The notes: generated from the sequence alone by a model not told the origin. DNA of 64,000 nucleotides from Lancefieldella rimae ATCC 49626 (GCF_000174015.1 NZ_ACFE01000001.1:372001-436000), one strand, 5' to 3'; positions 16,969 through 26,355 are shown, counted from the first letter of the stretch. Numbers and translations: made by a program.

Positions 16969-17349
16969 TTAGAACTCTGCCTTCCAAAGACCATGCAGGT
17001 TACAAAACTCGTACGCAACGCCACCCTGGTTTTCGGGAAGTGCAAAGTGAGCCTCAGGTGTCTCACCTGGGTTCAAGCGCTTCAGATTTATACCCTGCTC
17101 TGTTTCAAGAGCAATGAACACAATATAGTGCTCAGGAAGCATAGGATGCGCAACCTCGCCAACCTTAACGGTTAGCTTAAAGCCATCACGAGAAACAACC
17201 GGAACGTGCTTTTCTGTAGCACCGTCAGTTGTATTGGCCTTAAGAAGTGTCATTGGCTCACCACAGCAAGATGGAGTAACCCCTTTATCCTCAACAACAT
17301 ATACGATAGCTCCACAGTGCTCACAACGGTAAAACTTGGCCTCTGCCAT
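16969..17349 (-). CDS. Desulfoferrodoxin / superoxide reductase
   Basis: 126 aa two-iron superoxide reductase that reduces superoxide to peroxide without making oxygen, typical of anaerobes. An N-terminal desulforedoxin domain has the four iron ligands C9, C12, C28, C29 (CEHC...SCC). The catalytic domain has EKHVPV (His48), the two histidines of HPMLPEHYI and the C-terminal CNLHGLWK. The start is ATG 17349 behind GGAGAGGAGAAAAA; an in-frame GTG at 17370 lies upstream of that site. It is monocistronic, with its own terminator. It may hand peroxide to peroxidases such as the AhpC encoded at 39.2 kb. Confidence 0.93.
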   Translation of the reverse strand: MAEAKFYRCEHCGAIVYVVEDKGVTPSCCGEPMTLLKANTTDGATEKHVPVVSRDGFKLTVKVGEVAHPMLPEHYIVFIALETEQGINLKRLNPGETPEAHFALPENQGGVAYEFCNLHGLWKAEF

Positions 17350-17469
17350 TTTTTCTCCTCTCCTTGACACCGCTCAATGCAAGCGATGATTACTTCAACA
17401 GTATTCCCCATACCTTAGATTCTCAATCGCAAATGCTACAAATTAAATAACATTTTTGAAACGTTGATT

Positions 17470-20400
17470 CTAAACTACATGAGCAAAGCCCTTCTCGCCA
17501 AGCACATATGAAAGCTCTGTAATCATTGCCATATTGCGAGCATCCACACGCGTAGCTATCTCCATGTGCATAACGTCACCTTGAGTGCTCTCAATCCGAA
17601 GTTCAACGCAGTCATTCCCACGGTACTTATTAAAAATTTGACTGAGCATCTCATAGTTGGCGCGGGAAAACTTTGAGACGGGAATCTGAATCTCAAGCAC
17701 ACGCGGGCGCTTGTTAGCCTCATTCAACTCAATGGGAGTAACCCCTGAACAGATAAACTGCGTACCTCGATCCGATCGCTCAAGCTTGCCGAAAACACCC
17801 ACGATAACATCGCCCTGCGTCTCTCCGGTTTCTGGGTCAACACTTCCCGCCAGCGTAGAGGCATATTTTTTGTATGCCTTTGGAAACAGGACCAAAGAAA
17901 GCTCGCCTTCCATATCCTCCAAGGTAACGATGGCCATGGGGTCGCCGTTTTTTGTTATACGCTTTTGGATGTTTGTAACCATGCCCGAAAGACGGATATT
18001 CTCGCCCTCAGGCACCTTAAACCTTTCTTTAATGCCACCGTCAGGGGCACGGTATTCTTCTGTTGCATCAATATCGACAAGTTCATAATCACGTGCAAGC
18101 GACAGAGCATACGCATACGGCGTGAGCGGATGATCGGAAACGTAAATACCCAGCACATCGTATTCCTGGCTCAGTTTAAAGCGACGCTCCCATTCCACTC
18201 CATCAGGATCCGGAAAATCCTCCGTAAACCCTGAACCCTCAACTTCAGAGAAGAGGTCAAACATCGAAATCTGTCCGGACGCTTTATCCCTTTGGCGCTT
18301 TGCCGCAGAATCCAAAAGATTTTCAGGATTGTTTTTATCAATAAGCTTCATAAGCTGCATACGGGTATATCCCGTTGAGTCAAATGCGCCGGCTTTAATG
18401 AGGGCCTCGACAACATTACGTTTTGCCTGGCTTGCGTCCATACGATCGATAAAGTCCCGAAGATTGCTAAACGGACCTCCCTTCTGTCGCTCGGCCATAA
18501 TGGCTTCCGCCACACCGGCACCCACGCCGCGAATACCCGCAAAGCCAAAGCGAATACCCTCTTTTGTTGCGGTAAAGTCACGGCCGGATTCATTGATATC
18601 CGGCTGGCTTACCTTAATTCCCTCTTGTCGGCACGCCGAAACATAGTGAACGATCTTGTCCGTTTTGCCCATAAAAGAGGTAAGCACTGCCGCCATGTAT
18701 TCATGCGGATAATGTGCCTTCAACCAAGCCGTTTGCATAACCAAAATAGCGTAGCCCGCTGAGTGGGACTTATTGAACGCATAGGAGGCAAATTTGAGAA
18801 CGTCTTCCCAAATGATTTCTGCGGTCTCTCGCTTAAAACCATTTCGAACGGCGCCTTCTTTCCAGTGCTGCTCCATGGTTTCATCGGCGCCGTCATCCCA
18901 ATGCTGGATAACCTCTTGCATCAGTTTGATTTTCTTCTTTGCCACAGCCTTGCGAACTTTATCGGACTCGCCCGCCGTAAAGCCGGACATCTTCATGGAA
19001 ATCTGCATGACCTGCTCTTGGTACACCATGGTGCCATAGGTTTCGGCCAAAATATCATGCAGACGAGGATCGTAGTCAACCGGCTCTTCTCGACCATTCA
19101 TGCGGTCAATATAGCTGGACACCATTCCCGCTCCCAAAGGACCGGGGCGATAGAGGGCGATAAGTGCGACGATGTGTTTAAACTCGGTTGGACGCATGCC
19201 CTTGATGGTTGCCGTCATACCTGCGGATTCAATCTGAAAAACCCCAGAGGTTCGACCTTCACGCATCAGCCGATAGATTTCAGGATCCTCAAAGGGTATC
19301 TCGTCAACGTTAATATCGACATCAAAATTTGCCTTGATGTTTTTGAGCGCGCGAGAAATGACCGTCAAAGTTCTAAGTCCCAAAAAGTCCATCTTCAAAA
19401 GACCCATGTCCGCAACCGAATGGCCTTCGAACTGGGTAATTTCAACCTCGCCTTTGGTATCCATCTTTGTGGGTACATGGTCGTTGACAGGCGTGGGGGC
19501 AATGAGGACGGCACACGCATGAACGCCCTCGCCGCGATGCAAACCCTCAATGGCAAGGGCGGCATCGATTATTTCCCGAGAAGCTTCCTCGGTGTTGTAT
19601 GCTTCCTCAAAATCAGGATTATAGAGATCGTTTTTTTCACCGTCACCTTTGTGAAGCACCTTGGAAAGCTGCGCCTTGGGATCATTTGAAATCATCTTCG
19701 AAAGGCGCTGTCCCTGGTAAACCGGATAGTCAAGTACGCGACACGCATCGTTTATGGCCTGCTTTGCCTTAATGGTAGAGTACGTAATAACGTGGCTGAC
19801 GCGCTCGGGACCATAGAGCTGACGAACGTGCTCAACAACCTCAAGACGACGCTCATCGTCAAAGTCCATATCAATATCAGGCATCTCAGATCGCTGTGGC
19901 GAGAGGAACCTCTCAAACATGAGGCCGTTTTCAAGCGGATCAAAGGTGGTAATATCCATCGCATAGGCAACGATGGCTCCCGCTGCAGATCCGCGGCCGG
20001 GCCCAACGCCAATACCGTTTTGTTTGGCCCAGCGCACATACTCCTGAACGATGAGGAAATAATCCGCAAAGCCTTTTTTACAGATAATGTCGTACTCATA
20101 CTCAAAGCGCTCTTTAACGTTGATGCCGCTAATCTCCACTTCGCGCCAGTTTTCTCCATAGCGCCGCGCAAGTCCTTCTTCACATTCCTTACGGAAGCGC
20201 TCCTCAGACGTCTCCCCTTCAGCAAGGTCAGGAAACTTTGGCAAATACATATGCGTCCAGTCCAGCTCATAGTTGCACTTATCGGCAACCTCAAGCGTGT
20301 TATCAATCACCTCGGGAGCCCACGAGAAAATCTCACGCATTTCTTCTTCTGTTTTGAAATAAAACTCATTGCCCGACATGCGCTTTCTATTGGCATCGGC

Positions 20401-21300
20401 AAACTTTGACCCCGTACCAATACAACTTGCAATATCTTGAACGGAGGCATCTTCACGAGTGAGATAGTGATTATCGTTGGTAGCAACTACCTTAATGTTG
20501 AGCTTATGTCCAAGATTTAAAATTTGCTCCGACAGTGTACGATCCGTAAAGCCGTTCCAGTTGGGATCTGACAGACCGTGATCTTGCACCTCAAGATAGA
20601 AATCATCACCAAAAATCTCTTTGTAAATAAGCGCCCAGCGCTCTGCTTCTTCCGGCTGTCCTGCAAAAAAGCTCCGGGGGATGATACCGGAAACGCAAGC
20701 AGACGTGCAGATAATCCCCTCATGATAGCGACGAAGCATATCTAAGGTGGTGCGAGGCTTAAAGTAGAACATCTCCTTACTTGCCGCCTCTGACATCATC
20801 TTCATAAGGTTGACATAGCCTGTTTCATTTTTGGCGAGAAGAATCAAGTGATAGCGAGTCTGTTTGGTTCCGCGCTCGATACAGTCATCCGTAATAAAGT
20901 ATGCTTCACAACCAAAAATAGGTTTGATCAGCGGGTGTGGTTTGTTTGCTTTTACCGCTTCTATATCATGCGTCTTATTCCAAATAGCAATATCGCTCTC
21001 CCATTGGCGGTGCATACGGTCATGCTCGCCGGCATCCAAAGCATCTGTCGGAGGTTCTTCCAAATCCCAGTTCTTCTGGAAGCATTCAAGGTCAGAGCGC
21101 CATTGCTGCATGTCTTTTTGAGCGTCATTGTACTTGCGACAGGCAAGGTCAAAGTCAGGTATCCCAAACAGATATCCATGGTCCGTAAGTGCGAGAGCGG
21201 GCATCTTAAGATCAACTGCGCGCTTAACCATATCGTTCACGCGGGTAGCGGCATCCAAAATGGAAAAATCCGAGTGGTTATGAAGATGTACAAATGCCAT
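17470..21300 (-). CDS. dnaE: DNA polymerase III alpha subunit DnaE
   Basis: Replicative DNA polymerase catalytic subunit, 1276 aa. An N-terminal PHP domain starts FVHLHNHSDFSILDAATR. The polymerase active site PDIDMDFDDERR is near residue 475, preceded by GRGSAAGAIVAYAMD. The helix-hairpin-helix/OB region contains IRGVGAGVAEAI and RLSGMVTNIQKRITKNGDPM. An insertion of about 65 charged residues (about 55-120, e.g. DMQQWRSDLECFQKNWDLEE) separates the first PHP segment from IKPIFGCEAYF, longer than in most DnaE proteins. The start is ATG 21300. Confidence 0.96.
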   Translation of the reverse strand: MAFVHLHNHSDFSILDAATRVNDMVKRAVDLKMPALALTDHGYLFGIPDFDLACRKYNDAQKDMQQWRSDLECFQKNWDLEEPPTDALDAGEHDRMHRQWESDIAIWNKTHDIEAVKANKPHPLIKPIFGCEAYFITDDCIERGTKQTRYHLILLAKNETGYVNLMKMMSEAASKEMFYFKPRTTLDMLRRYHEGIICTSACVSGIIPRSFFAGQPEEAERWALIYKEIFGDDFYLEVQDHGLSDPNWNGFTDRTLSEQILNLGHKLNIKVVATNDNHYLTREDASVQDIASCIGTGSKFADANRKRMSGNEFYFKTEEEMREIFSWAPEVIDNTLEVADKCNYELDWTHMYLPKFPDLAEGETSEERFRKECEEGLARRYGENWREVEISGINVKERFEYEYDIICKKGFADYFLIVQEYVRWAKQNGIGVGPGRGSAAGAIVAYAMDITTFDPLENGLMFERFLSPQRSEMPDIDMDFDDERRLEVVEHVRQLYGPERVSHVITYSTIKAKQAINDACRVLDYPVYQGQRLSKMISNDPKAQLSKVLHKGDGEKNDLYNPDFEEAYNTEEASREIIDAALAIEGLHRGEGVHACAVLIAPTPVNDHVPTKMDTKGEVEITQFEGHSVADMGLLKMDFLGLRTLTVISRALKNIKANFDVDINVDEIPFEDPEIYRLMREGRTSGVFQIESAGMTATIKGMRPTEFKHIVALIALYRPGPLGAGMVSSYIDRMNGREEPVDYDPRLHDILAETYGTMVYQEQVMQISMKMSGFTAGESDKVRKAVAKKKIKLMQEVIQHWDDGADETMEQHWKEGAVRNGFKRETAEIIWEDVLKFASYAFNKSHSAGYAILVMQTAWLKAHYPHEYMAAVLTSFMGKTDKIVHYVSACRQEGIKVSQPDINESGRDFTATKEGIRFGFAGIRGVGAGVAEAIMAERQKGGPFSNLRDFIDRMDASQAKRNVVEALIKAGAFDSTGYTRMQLMKLIDKNNPENLLDSAAKRQRDKASGQISMFDLFSEVEGSGFTEDFPDPDGVEWERRFKLSQEYDVLGIYVSDHPLTPYAYALSLARDYELVDIDATEEYRAPDGGIKERFKVPEGENIRLSGMVTNIQKRITKNGDPMAIVTLEDMEGELSLVLFPKAYKKYASTLAGSVDPETGETQGDVIVGVFGKLERSDRGTQFICSGVTPIELNEANKRPRVLEIQIPVSKFSRANYEMLSQIFNKYRGNDCVELRIESTQGDVMHMEIATRVDARNMAMITELSYVLGEKGFAHVV

Positions 21301-21336
21301 GTCTTCTCTTTCGTGTCTGTGCTCTCATCTTGTATG

Positions 21337-21387
21337 GCGAGAAGAACTACGGGCTAAAAAGGCTTCTTTGAGCGAAGCTCTTCTCGC
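21337..21387. repeat. Inverted pair of CGAGAAG motifs between dnaE and pepC
   Basis: GCGAGAAG (21337-21344) and CTTCTCGC (21380-21387) form 8-bp perfect arms around a 35-bp spacer that itself contains AAGCTTCG-type pairings. It lies in the divergent dnaE/pepC intergenic region. Confidence 0.5.
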
Positions 21388-21599
21388 TTCTCTACTATAC
21401 CTGAAAGCGTCGTTTCATGCCGGTAATACAAACATATGTTCTAGCAGCGAAAAGAAAGAGAATAGCAGGTCAAATTTGCGCAAATATTTTTTATTACTCT
21501 TTTGATGAGAAAAGTTCCAAATGGATAACTCTCTGAAATTGGTTGCCAACTCTGGGCATATACTCAAGCAGTTCTGTCATTCAAACCGTAAGGGGTACT

Positions 21600-22958
21600 A
21601 TGGACGAGATGAAAAGCATTACGCTTGATGACGTATCAGCCGCTCAGAAGCATTTTGCCGCTGATCGTGCAAATTTAGTTGCCAAAAACGCCGCCACCGC
21701 CGCCGGTGTACGCAAGGCTGCGCGTGTTCCCGAGGGCGTTGCGGAAAATCCACTGTCTTTTGATGTGGAGGTTAAACAGGGAGAACGCACCAATCAGAAG
21801 CGGTCCGGTCGCTGCTGGATGTTTGCAAGCTTAAACACCTTCCGCTACCGCATCATCAAGAAATACAATCTTTCCACTTTTGAGCTTTCACAGGCCTATC
21901 CCCTGTTTTGGGACAAGATGGAGAAGTCCAACTGGTTCCTTGAGAACATCCTTGACACCCTTGATGAGCCCCTTAACGGCCGCCTGGTAGCTTTTCTTTT
22001 GACTGACCCTATTGGTGACGGCGGGCAGTGGGACATGTTCAAGAGCTTGGTAAAAAAGTATGGCGTCGTGCCTAAAGAAGCCATGCCCGAGACCGAAAAC
22101 TCCAGCAATACCCACGATATGGACAAGTATCTCACCCGCTATCTGCGTGGCGCCGCCAAACGTCTGCGCGAGACCCACGAGGCAGGAGAAACGCTTGAGA
22201 CACTTCGTGAGATGAAAAAAGAAATGATGGGAGACGTATACGCCCTTCTCGTCACCTGTCTTGGTGAGCCGCCGGCGCACTTTGGAACACGTCTGCGCGA
22301 TAAGGACGACAAGCTTGTTCTTTCCGGTACCTTTACTCCTCAGGAATTCTTCGCAAAGACCGTTGACATGAATCTTGATGATTACATTTCAATCATCTCC
22401 GCTCCTACTGCTGATAAGCCTTTCAACCACACCTACACCGTTTCTCGTTTGGGTAACGTTATTGAGGGTGGCGGCGTTCACTACCTTAACCTTGAGATTT
22501 CCGAGCTTAAGCGCCTTGCCGTAGCTCAGCTCAAAGACAACCTGCCTGTCTGGTTTGGTTGCGATGTTGACCAGTCTTACCTGCGTGAAGAGGGCATCAT
22601 GGATACCCGCGCCCTCGACATCGACGGCCTCTTTGGCTTCCCTGTTGAAGGAGCGCTCAACCGTGCTGAGCGCCTTGACTACGGCGAGTCTCTTATGACC
22701 CACGCAATGGTTCTTGAGGGCGTTAACCTGGACGCCGAGGGCAACACCGCCCTCTGGAAGGTTGAGAACAGCTGGGGTAAGGACCATGGTCGCGACGGCT
22801 TTGATACCATCTCTGACCCTTGGTTTGATGAGTACGTATACCAGGTAGTCGTTGATAAAAAGTACCTCACTCCTGAACAGCGTCATATCTTCGATACCGA
22901 AACGCCAACAGTACTTGAGCCGTGGGATCCCATGGGGTCGCTTGCTTGCTCTGATTAA
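21600..22958 (+). CDS. pepC: Aminopeptidase C (C1B papain-like cysteine peptidase), copy 1
   Basis: Cytoplasmic bleomycin-hydrolase-type aminopeptidase, 452 aa, normally a self-compartmentalising hexamer. The Cys is in NQKRSGRCWMFASLN, the His in THAMVLEGV, and the Asn in VENSWGKDHG; QAYPLFWDKMEKSN is also typical. The start ATG 21600 follows AAGGGG; the frame is open further upstream without a ribosome site. A second, diverged copy follows 140 bp downstream on the same strand, suggesting an old duplication and reliance on peptide catabolism. Confidence 0.94.
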   Translation: MDEMKSITLDDVSAAQKHFAADRANLVAKNAATAAGVRKAARVPEGVAENPLSFDVEVKQGERTNQKRSGRCWMFASLNTFRYRIIKKYNLSTFELSQAYPLFWDKMEKSNWFLENILDTLDEPLNGRLVAFLLTDPIGDGGQWDMFKSLVKKYGVVPKEAMPETENSSNTHDMDKYLTRYLRGAAKRLRETHEAGETLETLREMKKEMMGDVYALLVTCLGEPPAHFGTRLRDKDDKLVLSGTFTPQEFFAKTVDMNLDDYISIISAPTADKPFNHTYTVSRLGNVIEGGGVHYLNLEISELKRLAVAQLKDNLPVWFGCDVDQSYLREEGIMDTRALDIDGLFGFPVEGALNRAERLDYGESLMTHAMVLEGVNLDAEGNTALWKVENSWGKDHGRDGFDTISDPWFDEYVYQVVVDKKYLTPEQRHIFDTETPTVLEPWDPMGSLACSD

Positions 22959-23029
22959 GGCCGGCTTTCTCTTAGACGTGCGTCACATCGCGTGGCGCAC
23001 GTTTTCATTTTTGTTACATCTTTTCTTCT

Positions 23030-23049
23030 GGCGAGAAGTTCTTCTCGCC
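23030..23049. repeat. Perfect inverted pair of GGCGAGAAG between the two pepC genes
   Basis: GGCGAGAAG (23030-23038), TT, CTTCTCGCC (23041-23049): 9-bp perfect arms. It lies between the pepC genes. The two-base centre is too tight for an RNA hairpin unless inner pairs open, and it is not followed by a U-tract. Confidence 0.6.
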
Positions 23050-23098
23050 TCTGCATATACTGAACAGCGTTTATCCATAACGCAGTAAGGAGATTCTT

Positions 23099-24613
23099 AT
23101 GGCTGAAGCAACCATTGACCCCAAATGGGCCGCAAAACAGCAAAGGGCGTTTGGCAAAGATCGAGCCAATCGTATTGCACGTAACTCCGTCACGTCCATG
23201 GATGTCATGGCAGCCGCTCGCGACGTTACCGCCATGCGCAGCTATACCGATACGTATGGTATCTCCATTCCCAAGACCGGCGATATTACCAATCAGCGCC
23301 AAAGCGGGCGTTGCTGGATGTTTTCCGCTTTCAACGTGCTTCGCCAGGAAGCCATCAAATTTTTGGACGTGGATACGTTTGAGTTTTCACAGGCATACGG
23401 TATGTTTTATGACAAGCTTGAAAAAGTCAATTCAACGCTTGAATATATCATCGAAACTACCAACAAACCTGCTGATGATCGTTTGGTGCAGACGCTTCTT
23501 ACCGAGGGCATCGGAGACGGTGGCTATTATCCCTTTGCCATGAACTTAGTAAAGAAGTATGGGCTGGTTCCCAAGAGTGCCATGCCTGAGACTGCATGCT
23601 CTAAGAACTCAGACCAGATGGACGCGCGCATCGACCGTCTTTTCCGCAAAGACGCCGCACTGCTCCGCAAGGCCGCAGCCAACGGAGCAACCCTTGATGA
23701 GCTCCACGCAACCAAACAAAAAATGCTCGGCGATTTCTACAAGATTCTTTCCGTCTGCCTTGGCGAACCGCCAATCAAGTTTGACTTTGAGCTCAAGGTT
23801 GGCAAGAATTGCAAGGCTGATGCCAAGAAGCTTTCCTCCATCGAGCCTTCCGAAAAAGCAGACGATGCCGACTCCGCCAAAGAGAGCCGCAAAAAGAATA
23901 CTGCGGACAAAAAGGACGAAACAGACGAGAAGGACGAGAAAGGCTCCCAGATTCTGCGCGACTTTGGTATTACGCCACTCCAATTTGTAGAGCGGTATTG
24001 CAACATCAACCCGGAGAACTTTGTTGCATTGGTTTCCATTCCCGGCACCCAGTTCCCCTACGGTAAGGTATATCGCGTCAAGCATGTTGATTCCGTTCTC
24101 GGTGGACTGAAGACACGCTGCCTGAACGTTGAGCCGGAGGTTCTTGAGGCCGCAACCATTGCCTCTCTTAAAGCGGGACATCCGGTTGCCATGGCATGCG
24201 ATGTCATGCAGGAATTCCCCCGTCGCATTCAGGATTTCAATTACGTCCTGTCTACCGATACCGTTGATTTCAATGGCCTTTTTGGCGTGGACTTTGACAT
24301 GGATCGCACGTCCATGATTGACCACTATGAGACCTACCTCACGCACGCCATGACCTTCCAAGGCGTTGAGCTTGACAAAGACGGTAAGGCAAAGCAGTGG
24401 CGCATTGAGAACAGCTGGGGTAAGGATGCCGGCAAGGATGGTTATCTCATCATGAGCGCCGATTGGTTCCGTCTCTACGGTGGAGAGTCTGACGTCCGCC
24501 GCGAGTACGTTTCCAAAGAGCTTCTTGAGCTTTGGGACGACGAGTCAAAGGACGTCGAGGTGGAACTATGGTCCGGCATGGGTCGCGCACTCGGTGGTCG
24601 CGGACGCAATTAG
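23099..24613 (+). CDS. pepC: Aminopeptidase C (C1B), copy 2 with charged insert
   Basis: 504 aa paralogue of the preceding gene. The catalytic Cys is in NQRQSGRCWMFSAFN, the His in THAMTFQGVEL, and the Asn in IENSWGKDAG. The C-terminus GMGRALGGRGRN is basic and differs from copy 1. Residues about 238-282 form an extra, very charged stretch (EKADDADSAKESRKK..., DETDEKDEKG) absent from copy 1; it is probably a surface loop that grew by codon-level repeats. The start ATG 23099 has an AAGGAG site. A strong terminator follows. Confidence 0.93.
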   Translation: MAEATIDPKWAAKQQRAFGKDRANRIARNSVTSMDVMAAARDVTAMRSYTDTYGISIPKTGDITNQRQSGRCWMFSAFNVLRQEAIKFLDVDTFEFSQAYGMFYDKLEKVNSTLEYIIETTNKPADDRLVQTLLTEGIGDGGYYPFAMNLVKKYGLVPKSAMPETACSKNSDQMDARIDRLFRKDAALLRKAAANGATLDELHATKQKMLGDFYKILSVCLGEPPIKFDFELKVGKNCKADAKKLSSIEPSEKADDADSAKESRKKNTADKKDETDEKDEKGSQILRDFGITPLQFVERYCNINPENFVALVSIPGTQFPYGKVYRVKHVDSVLGGLKTRCLNVEPEVLEAATIASLKAGHPVAMACDVMQEFPRRIQDFNYVLSTDTVDFNGLFGVDFDMDRTSMIDHYETYLTHAMTFQGVELDKDGKAKQWRIENSWGKDAGKDGYLIMSADWFRLYGGESDVRREYVSKELLELWDDESKDVEVELWSGMGRALGGRGRN

Positions 24614-24638
24614 TACGCAGCTAAAGACGTACCCACAC

Positions 24639-24670
24639 AAGCGGACAGCTCACAGAGTTGTCCGCTTTTT
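24639..24670 (+). terminator. Rho-independent terminator after pepC copy 2
   Basis: AAGCGGACA (24639-24647) pairs with TGTCCGCTT, followed by TTT. It lies about 25 bp past the stop and faces the converging YigZ gene. Confidence 0.85.
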
Positions 24671-24682
24671 GTATGCCTCGTC

Positions 24683-25324
24683 TTAAAACGTATCAAAGCG
24701 CGGTGCTTCCACCGTCGGCGCAAGGTCACCTGAGCCAAGTTCTTTCAGTGCATCCACAAACGCCATCTCTTCTCCGCTTTTGAAATCCATTGCGAGAAGT
24801 ACTTCTGCTCCGAAGTCGCTCCGTACTATCTTGCCCCCAAAATCAGAAACCATATGACGTATCCGCTCGTAGCGCGTATACGGAACACTCAGCATCACGC
24901 GGGTAACCAACCGCATTTCAACAAGTGAGTTGTTCTTCTCGGCATCCGTAAGAGCAATTTGTGCTGCTGCGGTATATGCGCGGACCAAACCTCCCGGCCC
25001 AAGCAACGTGCCGCCGAAGTAGCGCGTCACCACACAGCACACATCGGCAAGACCGGCGCCATGTAAAACCTCAAGGATTGGCATACCGGCGGTACGTGAC
25101 GGTTCACCGTCGTCAGAGCAGCGCTCACGACCATCCGAAAGAACCCATGCCGGCACGTTATGGCGTGCGTCATGGTGCCGACTCCGAACGACAGCGATAA
25201 ACGCATGCGCTTCATCTTCAGATTCTGTATGGGCAAGTTGGGCGATAAAACGACTGCGTCGATCCTCGATCTCGCCCACTGCTTCAAAATCCGACCTGAG
25301 CGTTTTATATGACGGATGCTCCAC
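24683..25324 (-). CDS. YigZ/IMPACT family protein (UPF0029)
   Basis: 213 aa. The N-terminal UPF0029 domain carries SRFIAQLAHTESEDEAHAFI, SDDGEPSRTAGMPIL and the family signature VVTRYFGGTLLGPGGLVRAY; a shorter C-terminal DUF1949-like domain follows. YigZ proteins are ribosomal-protein-S5-fold factors of unsettled function, related to eukaryotic IMPACT. The start is GTG 25324, overlapping the crr stop by one base (TAGTG), so it depends on crr translation. Confidence 0.88.
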   Translation of the reverse strand: MEHPSYKTLRSDFEAVGEIEDRRSRFIAQLAHTESEDEAHAFIAVVRSRHHDARHNVPAWVLSDGRERCSDDGEPSRTAGMPILEVLHGAGLADVCCVVTRYFGGTLLGPGGLVRAYTAAAQIALTDAEKNNSLVEMRLVTRVMLSVPYTRYERIRHMVSDFGGKIVRSDFGAEVLLAMDFKSGEEMAFVDALKELGSGDLAPTVEAPRFDTF

Positions 25325-25875
25325 TACTCACCGGCGGTTTGTTCAGACACACGAAGGATGGGAGCTCCTGCCTCAATTTTTTCCGCTGGTTCAACGGGGG
25401 TAACCCCGGAAAGCTCAGACGTATTGGTTACCGCAATGATGATGACTTCCGGGTGCTTCGCAGCATGAATTTTCTTCAAATCAAAGCTCATCAATGGCTG
25501 GCCGGCTTTAACTTCTTCATTCTGCTTTACAAAGGAAGTAAACCCATCGCCGCGCATCTCAACGGTATCCACGCCTACATGAATCAAAATCTCAAGGCCG
25601 TCTTTGGAGGTAAGGCCAAGGGCGTGCATGGTTGGAGTGGTTGCGCTGATAACGCCGCTTACGGGAGCATAAATAATGCCTTCATCAGGCCAGATGCCAT
25701 AGCCCTCGCCCAATACGCCTCCGGAGAACACGGGATCGGGAACGTCGGCCAAAGCAACGCCGCGACCCGTAGCGGGTGCAAAAACGGTTAGTTTTTCTTC
25801 CTGCACGTGGACAGACTGCGGCACAACGTTCTTCTCGTCAGCAGACTGTTTCTTTAGAAAGTCTAGTAGACCCAT
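25324..25875 (-). CDS. crr: PTS glucose-type EIIA component (Crr-like)
   Basis: 183 aa soluble phosphocarrier. Family motifs: LTVFAPATGRGVALADVPDPVFSGG, GEGYGIWPDEG, APVSGVI, and the active-site histidine in LEILIHVGVDTVEM; residues KAGQPLMSFDLKKI also fit. It accepts phosphate from HPr and passes it to glucose-family IIB domains. ATG 25875 follows GGGGGAATT; the frame is open upstream but lacks a start site. No glucose-family IIBC gene is nearby, so the partner is elsewhere. The promoter region is shared divergently with rnpB. Confidence 0.93.
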   Translation of the reverse strand: MGLLDFLKKQSADEKNVVPQSVHVQEEKLTVFAPATGRGVALADVPDPVFSGGVLGEGYGIWPDEGIIYAPVSGVISATTPTMHALGLTSKDGLEILIHVGVDTVEMRGDGFTSFVKQNEEVKAGQPLMSFDLKKIHAAKHPEVIIIAVTNTSELSGVTPVEPAEKIEAGAPILRVSEQTAGE

Positions 25876-25969
25876 AATTCCCCCATGTACTCCGTTTGAA
25901 TACCAACCCTTTAATAGTACCAGTGTCAGATACACAACAAAGCAAACTTTTCTATTTAGCTTGGTTTAG

Positions 25970-25978
25970 TGATACAAT
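25970..25978 (+). promoter_or_regulatory. Extended -10 promoter of rnpB
   Basis: TGATACAAT, an extended -10 element, ends 7 bp before the predicted 5' end of RNase P RNA at 25985. No strong -35 is seen. Confidence 0.55.
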
Positions 25979-25984
25979 CGCCCA

Positions 25985-26355
25985 TGCAAAGTGGACCAGA
26001 CAACCGCGGAGCTCCCGTCCAGCCAAGTGGAAGGGTGCTATGAGGAAAGTCCGGGCTCCACAGGGCAGGATGCTGGCTAACGGCCAGGCGGGGTGACCCG
26101 ACGGAAAGTGCCGCAGAAAAGAAGACTCTCACCTGCGCATTCGCGTAAAGAGAAAAGCTGAAACGGTAGTGTAAGAGACTACCAGCATGCTGGCAACAGC
26201 GTGGCTTGGTAAACCCCATCCGGAGCAAACGCAAATAGGAGCGCTATGGTGTGGCCCGCACTGCGCTCGGGTTGCGCGCTAGAGATCAGCAGCAATGCTG
26301 GTAGTAGATAAATGGTTGTCCGCGACAGAACCCGGCTTACAGGTCCACTTTGCAT
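25985..26355 (+). ncRNA. rnpB: RNase P RNA (bacterial class A)
   Basis: Catalytic RNA of RNase P, which matures tRNA 5' ends. The 5' strand GCAAAGTGGACC (25986-25997) pairs with GGTCCACTTTGC (26342-26353) to close helix P1. The universally conserved core GAGGAAAGTCCGGGCTCC is at about 26041-26060 and its partner ACAGAACCCGGCTTA near the 3' end at about 26325-26340. Length of about 370 nt and an intact pseudoknot partner fit type A. The ends are set by P1 and could be off by a few bases. Confidence 0.95.

Noticed and set aside
18763-19689. Plus-strand open frame of 308 codons inside dnaE
   Set aside because: Fully antisense to dnaE, no ribosome site, and its composition mirrors the dnaE codons; a shadow frame.
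25985-26355. Short coding frames on both strands in this interval
   Set aside because: The interval is RNase P RNA; the frames are accidental.
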